Source: Phyto melanocephala
Taxonomy: Eukaryota; Arthropoda; Insecta; Diptera; Rhinophoridae
DNA: 64,000 bases
NCBI GenBank assembly: GCA_941918925.1
Contig: OW799237.1
Span: forward strand, 108,842,515-108,906,514
Direction: 5' to 3'
The position numbers were made by a program, and so were the translations under genes. The notes below the pieces were generated by a model. It saw nothing but the letters and a program-made list of their open reading frames with translations. It had not been told where the DNA came from and searched no databases. This document shows positions 56,901 through 64,000 of the stretch, one piece after another; within the stretch, counting starts at the first letter, position 1; each line of letters begins with the position of its first letter.

Positions 56901-57474
56901 TCTCGTGTCGTGGTGTTTGTAATTAAACTCCTCCGAAATGGCTCGACCGATTTTCATGAAATTTTGTGTGCATATCGGGTAGGTCTAAGAATCGGTCAAC
57001 ATCTATTTTTCTTGCTCCTCAACGCCACGCTTTCTTTAACGCCCCCTCAGATAGGCCAGACTGCTGGACCGATCTTCTTAAAATTTTCACATAATATAAC
57101 TAAGACTATGATATGATTATTGGGCAACTTTTTTTACAACGCCTACTTTAACGCCCACTTTTTTTAATTATGTACTTGCACTCATATAGTTTTTAGTATT
57201 TTTCTTCAAATTGTACACAATTTATAGTCCTGCCAATGCGGAAATAAACGTTTAAGAATCGGTCAAAATCTATTTTTCATACTCCTAAATATTCAGGGTG
57301 ACCCCAAGGGACAATTTATGCCTCACCTAAATAACGTAACGACTTCGATGAAATTTTAAACTAATAGATAGATCTGCATACCGTAGAACACATATTGTTT
57401 ACGTTTTTTTTAATGTAAAAAATTTTTCCTAGAAATAATTTATATGGCAAAACAACGTTTGCCGGGTCAGCTAG
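56901..57474 (+). mobile_element. non-autonomous Helitron, second family
   Basis: The 5' end TCTCGTGTCGTGGTGTTTGT, followed by ACTCCTCCGAAATGGCTCGA and CCGATTTTCATGAAATTTTG, is a common insect Helitron start. The 3' end has the hairpin GGCAAA/TTTGCC (57446-57451 with 57458-57463), then GGGTCAGCTAG followed by T. No Rep/helicase is encoded. The interior carries AAGAATCGGTCAA twice (near 56989 and 57251), suggesting an internal duplication. Confidence 0.8.
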
Positions 57475-57633
57475 TTTCTTTATAAAAAAATTAATATAAC
57501 TACAACCTAAAAAAAATTAAAATTATAGTTTAAACCCAAAAAGTTTGACAATAAAACATTAAATTGCAGGAAACACATTAATACGGTGCAAACGATCATC
57601 CGCTGTTGATCAACCAACATTCTTTTAAATACT
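57475..57633. other. intron sequence
   Basis: Short AT-rich spacer between the Helitron and the next hairpin-family copy. Nothing recognised. Confidence 0.4.
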
Positions 57634-58464
57634 GAGTAAAAGTGCTATATTCGGTCTTGCGTAATCTGATAATACCCTTTACCATCACTGTCCAGTTAAA
57701 ATTTGGCGTATGGGATGTTACTGCCATTAATAGGCAGATGATTAGCAATTTCGTTGAAGTTTTGTTTTTTTTTTTAAGAAGAATATGTATTTTAAGTTTT
57801 TTATATTTTTAGTTTTATGTAGCTTGAACTAAAATGCAATAAAAAATATGATTGTTTACATATGTAGGTACCAATATTGTGGGGGTTCAAGGCGTTACAA
57901 CTTGAAATACCAAATATGACTCAAATCAGAATATATGAACCGCCATTTTGTAATAGCTGCCACATGGATTACTGCGCTAATCAAGTCCTTTTATAACCAT
58001 ATTGACACAAAAACTCATTTTAGTTTTTAAATGTTAGGAAAAACACTGAAACGCTTGTATTTTAGTTTTTATATCTCAGACAGTTTCCAACCGATTTGTC
58101 TCAGAAATAATTTTGAAAAACACGGTTTATAATTTGGTGTCTTTAAAAAATAGTCAGAAGGGTGTCTATTAGGGTGAAAATGTTTGTGGTAAAAATAAGG
58201 GTAAATAAGGTCGTGTTTATTTGCTCATATCTCAGAAAGTTATGGGTACGACGATTATGCTGATTTTCATACCGATCTGCTTCCGAATATTTCTGATATA
58301 TTGATATCACATACGGGTATTGTTGATGTCGGGGGAGGCTGATTTAAACATACAAACGGACAAATAGACTGACAATGCTCAATCGTCTCCCCTATTTATA
58401 AGCTTCCATAAAATATATATGTATTTTATGGGGTCGGAAATCAATGTTGTAAAAATTTGACATG
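57634..58464 (-). mobile_element. hairpin-ended repeat, copy 3
   Basis: Begins GAGTAAAAGTGCTATATTCG with a decayed palindrome and AATACCCTTTACCATCACTG. The interior has GGTACCAATATTGTGGGGGT and AAAGTTATGGGTACGACGAT. It ends at TTTTATGGGGTCGGAAATCA and ACATGGAATTA, short of the ATACCC tip. Confidence 0.6.
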
Positions 58465-58589
58465 GAATTAAACTACTACTATTAAACTAATCAACCATTC
58501 ATTCATATTGATATCAAACTGATGTCTAAATGAGGACAAAACTAGTAATAATATGAAAGATAATCACAAAGAGAGAACTAGGGTTGCTG

Positions 58590-59032
58590 TTAAAGTAAAC
58601 GTGGCATCAAACCCCAGCTGACCCCAAAAAAAATTTTTTTTTTTATTTTTTTTTTTTTATATATTTTTATTATTTTTTTTTTAATATTTTTTATTTTTTC
58701 CTTATTTTTTTCAATTTTTTTTTTTGATTTTTTTAATTTTTTTTATATTTATTATTTATAATTTTATTTGTTTTTTTTTATATCTATTTTTTTTTTTGTT
58801 TTATTTTTGTAAATTTTTTTTATTTTTATTTTTATTTTTTTATTTCTTTTAACACACATACGTACATTTATAATTTTACAATAGGATGTTTTTATATACA
58901 TATGTATGTTTTATATTTATGTACGTATTTCATATGAGATGAATGGTGATACAAACTATTGTTATTGCATGACTACACGTTGTGAAGGGTATATACGATT
59001 CGGAACGGCCGAATATAGTACTCTTATTTGTT
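58590..59032 (+). mobile_element. hairpin-ended repeat, half copy with T-rich core
   Basis: Starts at the tRNA-like box (ACGTGGCATCAAACCCCAGC), followed by a T-rich core at 58620-58855. It ends CACGTTGTGAAGGGTATATA, the palindrome ATTCGGAACGGCCGAAT and CTCTTATTTGTT. Opposite orientation to the preceding copy. Confidence 0.65.
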
Positions 59033-59034
59033 TA

Positions 59035-59150
59035 TACTCCTAAATATTTAGGGTGACTCACCCCAAGGGACAATTTATACCTCACCTAAATAACCCAACG
59101 ACGTCGATGAAATTTTAAACTAAGATAGATCTGCATACCGTATAACTTAT
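59035..59150 (+). repeat. second copy of an internal Helitron segment
   Basis: TACTCCTAAATATTTAGGGT, CCCCAAGGGACAATTTATAC, CTCACCTAAATAACCCAACG and AGATAGATCTGCATACCGTA match 57283-57400 of the Helitron at about 90 percent. The Helitron's 5' part and 3' hairpin are absent here. Confidence 0.75.
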
Positions 59151-59815
59151 CATTTTTACTTTGTTTTTCATAAAATACATGGCGACTTTTTTCCAATTTA
59201 AGAGAATTTTAGCGATTCGGATCAAATTTGTTTTTTTTTTGGATTTATAAAAAATATTTTTAATAATTACAAATAAATATATGTATTTCAAAACAAAGAA
59301 AAACAATCTTTGGCGATTAAATTTAGAGAATAATTTCAAAATAAATCTGACAACCCTGTGACCCCAAAAATACTTTTTCTCATATTTTTTTTATTATTAT
59401 TTTGCATTTATGCACCTAAATTTTTGAAATTAATGACTATTGTTCCTTGGTGAGATTGAAAATGATATGGGCGACCAAAACTTTACTTTTTTTCATTTGT
59501 ATGTGACTTTTTGTATTTTTTATGTCTTTAAATTTGCGTTTGTGTAACAAACACACTTTGCAAATTAAAGATTATTTGATTTAAATTTGAAAATTGTTTC
59601 GTTTAACGGGCTTCCAAATTTTCCTCACGTTTAGCAGTCTGCAGTGAATGTAAAAAGCAAATATTTTAAAAATTTCTTAGTGAAGCACATTCTAAAAATT
59701 TTCTATTTATATTACAAATACATACATATGTATGTATGTATTTTGAAAAAATCATTGATTAAAGATAACTTTTAATAAAATCTCTTTTTGTACAAATTTT
59801 GACAAATTGTACATT
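59151..59815. repeat. AT-rich sequence with a stray unit of the 10.6 kb array
   Basis: 59395-59530 holds GAAATTAATGACTATTG, GGTGAGATTGAAAATGATAT, GGGCGACC and GACTTTTTGTATTTTTTATG. These are the same ordered blocks as the units at 10646-11640. The rest is AT-rich. Confidence 0.55.
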
Positions 59816-60703
59816 CAACAAGTAAGAGCGCTATATTCGGCCGTGCCGAATCTTATACACCCTTCACAACGTGAATTCATGCAATAACAGTGGTTTGTGT
59901 CACCATTCATCCCATATGAAATACGTACATACATATAAAAACATACATATATAAAAACGTCCCATTGTAAAATTATAAATTCACGTATGAATGTTAAAAA
60001 AAACAAAAAAAAAAAAAAATTTAAAAAAAAAAAAAAATCTAAAAAAAAAAAAATTTTTTAAAAAAAAAAAAATTTTAAAAAAATTATTATGTATATAATA
60101 TATACAAAACAAAAAAAAAATAAAAAAAAAATTAAAAAAAAAAAAATTTCAAAAAAAAATAATAATAAAAATATAAATAATATATTAAATAAAAAATAAA
60201 AAAAAAAAATAAAAAAAAAATAAAAAAAAAATTAAAAAAAAAATTTAAAAAAAAATTAAAAAAAAAATTTTTTGGCTCAGCTGGGATTCGATGCCACGTT
60301 TTCTCTAACCAGTATACACGTTTGTATGTATGTATGTTGTTGTTGTAATGTTGCTTTTGTGAAAAAAAAATCGAGGTGGTCGTGGGTTTTTGCTCATATC
60401 TCAGTTGTTTATGTACCGATGTTTCTGATTTTCAATAGCGATCTACTCCCGAATATTTCTGATATTTTAATACCTCACCCGAGTCCAAGCGATGTCGGGG
60501 GGCTTCAAAAAGTTGATTTCAACATACACACGGACAGACGGTCAGACGGACAGACGGACAGACGGACAGCGCTTAATCGACTCCCCTATTCATAAGCTTT
60601 CAGAAAATATATACTTTATGGGGTCGGAAATCAAAATTGTAGAAATTTCACACGGAATGACAAACCTATATATACCCTTTTTCACTGTGTGAAGGGTATA
60701 AAA
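59816..60703 (-). mobile_element. hairpin-ended dispersed repeat, copy 4 (complete)
   Basis: Begins CAACAAGTAAGAGCGCTATA with the perfect-arm palindrome ATTCGGCCGTGCCGAAT and CACCCTTCACAACGTG. Then comes the A-rich core (60000-60270), the GCTCAGCTGGGATTCGATGC box and a CGGACAGACGGTCAGACGGA run. It ends ATATACCCTTTTTCACTGTG followed by TGAAGGGTATAAAAA. Best preserved copy, near-identical to copy 1 inverted. Confidence 0.8.
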
Positions 60704-61560
60704 ACAAAATCTACTATTTCTTTGCTATAATGAAATGTTTCATAAATTCTTTATGCCTAATGCACATACATATGTATGTGTGTGTGTGTTTGAATATTAT
60801 GAATAATAATAATAAAAATGAATAACAGCCGTATATGAATTTCCTTAAATTTATTACATTATACATTTAAATATTCTTTATCTTGATTATGAATGAACAA
60901 GCAACATTCAAAACAAATTTAAATTTATCTCAAATTCAGCCTATAAAAACCAAAAAAAAAAGAAGAAATATTTCAATCAAAAAGACGACGACACATTGTC
61001 TAAAATATTAAATATTACGAGTGTGAGTTTATGTTTCTTGGTACGAGATGATATTTCACTTGTCGAGACTACATTATATCCATGCATACATACATACATC
61101 CATGCATAGCTAATAAATTATTGCTAAATTAGAGTATGTTTATGGGGGAGGGAGGTGTACAATTGCGAGCATAAAAATATAACGTTCGCTCTCAGATATT
61201 CTCAGATATTTTTTACTTTGGTGTTTTGTGTTCCTCCAACTCACATCCTATACTTTCAAATTTAATTGTAATTTCTTTTAAACTTTAAGTGGGTCTTAAG
61301 ATTTTTTTAATGGCTATTTATAAGTGGTTTCATGGCTGATATTCTGTCAAGCAAATTTGAATCATTTAATTTATGTCCCGCAGTGTGAATTGCAATAGGG
61401 AGCTTAATTTGTTCAATGAGAGCGTAGCTAGGAGCATATACTGCTGTCTTTGGTAGATCAATTTTGATGACTTTTATCATTTAATGATCTTGGCAGATAT
61501 AAGAACTTTCATTTCACGTTATTTCTAATATTAAATCACGTTGCAATTTAGACCACTTAA
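60704..61560. other. intron sequence
   Basis: AT-rich with ACATACATACATCCATGCAT simple sequence near 61085 and a duplicated CTCAGATATT near 61191. Nothing coding. Confidence 0.4.
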
Positions 61561-61799
61561 CCCTAGAGTACTAAGCATATTTTACATGCGTTGAGACGAC
61601 GACTTTTTCCTTAACTTTTTTAAAAATTAAATCAATTTTATCTTTAAAAAATCGATTTAATTGGACTTTGTAATCCCATATATATTAAAACCGCTCATAG
61701 CAAAAGCAACTCAACTATTTGCTATACAAAATTTAAGCGTGATCGACGCATGCAATAGAAAGAAAAATAGTTATTAGAGCGATGTGCTCGACTCTAGGG
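61561..61799. mobile_element. piggyBac-type MITE with TTAA target duplication
   Basis: CCCTAGAGT at the left and ACTCTAGGG at the right are inverted termini, each flanked by TTAA (61557-61560 and 61800-61803). CCCTAG termini with TTAA duplications are the hallmark of the piggyBac superfamily. The 239-bp interior has no transposase. GC-containing blocks (GCGTTGAGACGACGAC; GCGATGTGCTCG) sit near each end. Confidence 0.85.
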
Positions 61800-62397
61800 T
61801 TAATATTGAAAATTTAATACAAATAAAACCTTAGAATGATATCAATCAGTGACATCATCAATGAAAAACTTTAACGAATAAATTTTAAAATCGTTTTTTT
61901 TTTTAGTTTTGTATGAACTATACAAATATGTATTGCTCTATTAAAACTTATTTTATAATAAAAAGTTATTAAAGTTATAAAAAAAAATGTATTAAGAAGA
62001 ATTTTCGAAATAATTTCCTGAATTTATAAAACTGCAAAACATAAAAAATACAAAAGAAAATTATCATTGAAAACGTTTGAAGTTAATAGAAGCACATGAA
62101 TTTGCTTCTTTTATGCTCTCAACTGTACGGATGTGTGAACTGTGCATGAGAAAATGTATTTTCAAACAACAATATAAGATGGGTGTGTGTGTGTGTGGTT
62201 GAGTTAGTAAAAAGTGATTGAGAGGGGTAATGCAATGGCGGCGGCTTCTTAATAACAGCCAACAATAACAAAAACAACTTAATAACGGTAACATTAGGCG
62301 CCACTTAGCAGTGTAACCATTGTAGCACTTTTTTTTTCGTTTTTACATTTAACGTTTGAGCGAAAAATGCATACAATTTTTAAAACACTTTAAATTC
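61800..62397. other. intron sequence with (GT)n
   Basis: AT-rich. A (GT)n run lies at about 62180-62199. No gene was recognised. Confidence 0.4.
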
Positions 62398-63177
62398 AAA
62401 CAAGTAAGAACGCTATATTCGGCCGTGCCGAATCTTATATACCCTTCACAACGTGTAGTCATGCAATAACAGTAGTTTGTATCACCATTCATCCCATATG
62501 AAATACGTACATACATATAAAAAACATACATATATAAAAAAAACCCATTTTAAAATTATAAATTTACGTATGTATGTATGTTAAAAAAAAAATAAAGAAA
62601 AAAAAAATTAAAAAAAAAATATTAAAAAAATAATTAAAATATATATAATAAATATAAAACAAAAAAAATAAAAAAAAAATAAAAAAAAATAAAAATTAAA
62701 AAAAAAATAATAATAAAAATATAAATAATATATTAAATAAAAAAAAAATAAAAAAATAAAAAAAAAAAATTTAAAAAAAAATATAAAAAAAAATTTTTTT
62801 TGGCTCAGCTAGGATTCGAAGCCACGTTTTCTCTAACCAGTATACACGTTTGTATGTTGTTGTTGTAATGTTGTTTTTGTGAAAAAAAAAATCGAGGTGG
62901 TCGTGGGTTTTTGCTCATATCTCAGTTGTTTATTAGGCCGTTCCTAATCTGATAATACCCTTCAGCATCATGTGCTTAAATATAGTTACAACATCGCACA
63001 TTAGCCTAGATTTAAGATTTACATGCCATTTTACTTTCGACGCCGTCTTGGACTTAAAATTTTTACATAGTTAGCCGTATTCTACTAGTTAAGCCCTTTC
63101 ATTTCATTTTAACCATCAAATGGACAAACGGACATTTCTCAATCTACTCCCTTGGCACCACAGGTGAAGGGTATAAA
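62398..63177 (-). mobile_element. hairpin-ended repeat, chimeric copy 5
   Basis: Begins AACAAGTAAGAACGCTATAT, palindrome ATTCGGCCGTGCCGAAT and ATACCCTTCACAACGTG. The A-rich core is at 62580-62800, then GGCTCAGCTAGGATTCGAAG. At about 62936 it switches abruptly to the left end of another copy (GGCCGTTCCTAATCTGATAA then TACCCTTCAGCATC). It ends ACCACAGGTGAAGGGTATAA. Confidence 0.7.
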
Positions 63178-63923
63178 AAATGTTGGGGTGCTTAATATAT
63201 ACTATTTGTTATATAACAACACCAGCTGCCAATCTATTATAAATGAGTACATTAGGAAATTATCAAAATGATGTTAGTACATTTTAAGTACACACCAGGG
63301 TTGCAAAATGAAAAATACAAAATTTGTTCAAAACAAATAGAAAATGTATCAAAAGTCTTTTTATAAAAATAGAATGTGTTGTATAAGAAAAACAACCATT
63401 TCATAAATCAGTCACAATATAATCAATGTTCCTTAAATCAAAATCTCTTAAATGCAAATAAGGCACACGCATACATTCATACATATTTTTTTTGTTTGTT
63501 TAATTTGTTCTTTAATTAATAACAATTATGTTTTAACATGTTCATGGGTATTTTATTTTGTGTTGCCTTAATCATTGCCCACAAACCATAGATCTTAATA
63601 AAGTACATTGTTGTTGCTTTTTTTATTTATTTATTTTTTTTTTTTGTTGGGGAAATTCGTTTTAAAAAAATTAATTATATAGCGGATTAAGGATATAGGA
63701 AATTGTGAAAACTGTTTTAGGGTGTTTTCTTATCTCACATTTTTTTTATAGCAAAACATGTTTGTTTGGATTCGTCATCTTTGATGTTTTAAAAAACATC
63801 CTTTTACTAATTTTTTTTTAATAATAATAATGATGTATTTATATTCATTACTTACTGTACATAAAGTTAATATGCAACTAATATATGTGTATGTAAATGT
63901 TGTCTTTTTTGTCTCTATCTCAG
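63178..63923. other. intron sequence
   Basis: AT-rich. A T-rich tract and GTCTCTATCTCAG at the end could serve as a splice acceptor. Confidence 0.4.
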
Positions 63924-63959
63924 AAACCCAAAGGCTGTAAATTCTACTCGCACGAATGA
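63924..63959 (+). CDS. candidate terminal exon (short tail, stop codon)
   Basis: After the acceptor-like TTTTGTCTCTATCTCAG, phase 0 reads KPKGCKFYSHE and then TGA at 63957-63959. AATAAA follows at 63974-63979. Phase 0 would join the exon at 16717-16785 or the candidate at 55603-55650. Another frame encodes NPKAVNSTRTNENLWQE and a stop, which looks equally protein-like but needs a different upstream phase. Without transcript data this is only a possibility. Confidence 0.22.
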   Translation, partial: KPKGCKFYSHE

Positions 63960-63973
63960 AAACTTGTGGCAGG

Positions 63974-63979
63974 AATAAA
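63974..63979 (+). promoter_or_regulatory. candidate polyadenylation signal
   Basis: AATAAA 15 bases after the candidate stop. AATAAA is frequent by chance in such AT-rich DNA. Confidence 0.15.
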
Positions 63980-64000
63980 ACTCTAACTAAATTTCAATTA

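Noticed and set aside
60272..60692. open frames with TDRRSDGQTDR-like peptides (also at 10050)
   Set aside because: They translate the GACAGACGGACAGACGG run of the hairpin repeat and differ between copies.
1..64000. CRISPR arrays, bacterial operons, rRNA genes or phage-like modules
   Set aside because: No regular spacer-repeat arrays, Shine-Dalgarno-led gene runs or rRNA signatures. All features are those of a eukaryotic insect genome.

Overview
The window is AT-rich, intron-dominated nuclear DNA from an insect, most likely a higher (cyclorrhaphan, possibly calyptrate) fly. This rests on the mobile-element content: mariner-like, pogo, Helitron, Jockey-like LINE and piggyBac-type sequences, and a dispersed family with ATACCCTTCAC and ATTCGGC..GCCGAAT hairpins that I associate with fly genomes. 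Nothing prokaryotic was seen, and no rRNA or functional tRNA gene was found. The species cannot be fixed from sequence alone.

Host coding sequence is sparse. Two plus-strand internal exons are well supported: 4950-5190, which encodes an acidic then Pro/Ser/Thr-rich segment, and 16717-16785, a 23-residue heptad-type helix. They are phase-compatible and separated by an 11.5 kb intron. A weak candidate microexon lies at 55603-55650, and a weak terminal exon with stop and AATAAA lies at 63924-63959. If the terminal exon is real, one gene spans almost the whole window with an intron of up to 47 kb. I could not identify the gene.

Region by region. 0-5 kb: a 561-bp pogo/Tigger-like element with perfect TA duplication and an intact DNA-binding-domain-only ORF, a 39-bp triplicate, and a 2 kb degenerate TTTGGGACA array leading into exon 1. 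6-13 kb: two mariner-like remnants, LINE RNase H pieces, a hairpin-ended repeat, and a degenerate array interrupted by a LINE 3' end. 13-24 kb: exon 2, several TIR elements, a Helitron with internal tandem repeats, and a Jockey-like reverse transcriptase relic. 25-37 kb: hairpin-family copies, MITEs, a tRNA-derived SINE whose tail resembles the LINE end at 12.7 kb, and mariner and LINE relics. 38-54 kb: long hairpin-family copies, one carrying a young LINE-like insertion, and more mariner, LINE and MITE remnants. 55-64 kb: a Helitron, five more hairpin-family copies or parts with conserved A/T-only cores, and a piggyBac-type MITE with exact TTAA duplications.

No autonomous mobile element is visible: every transposase or reverse transcriptase is truncated, frameshifted or missing catalytic parts. 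Most long open frames here are AT-rich or microsatellite noise. The best leads are the pogo DNA-binding-domain ORF, the SINE/LINE tail pair, and the hairpin-ended repeat family with its tRNA-like box.
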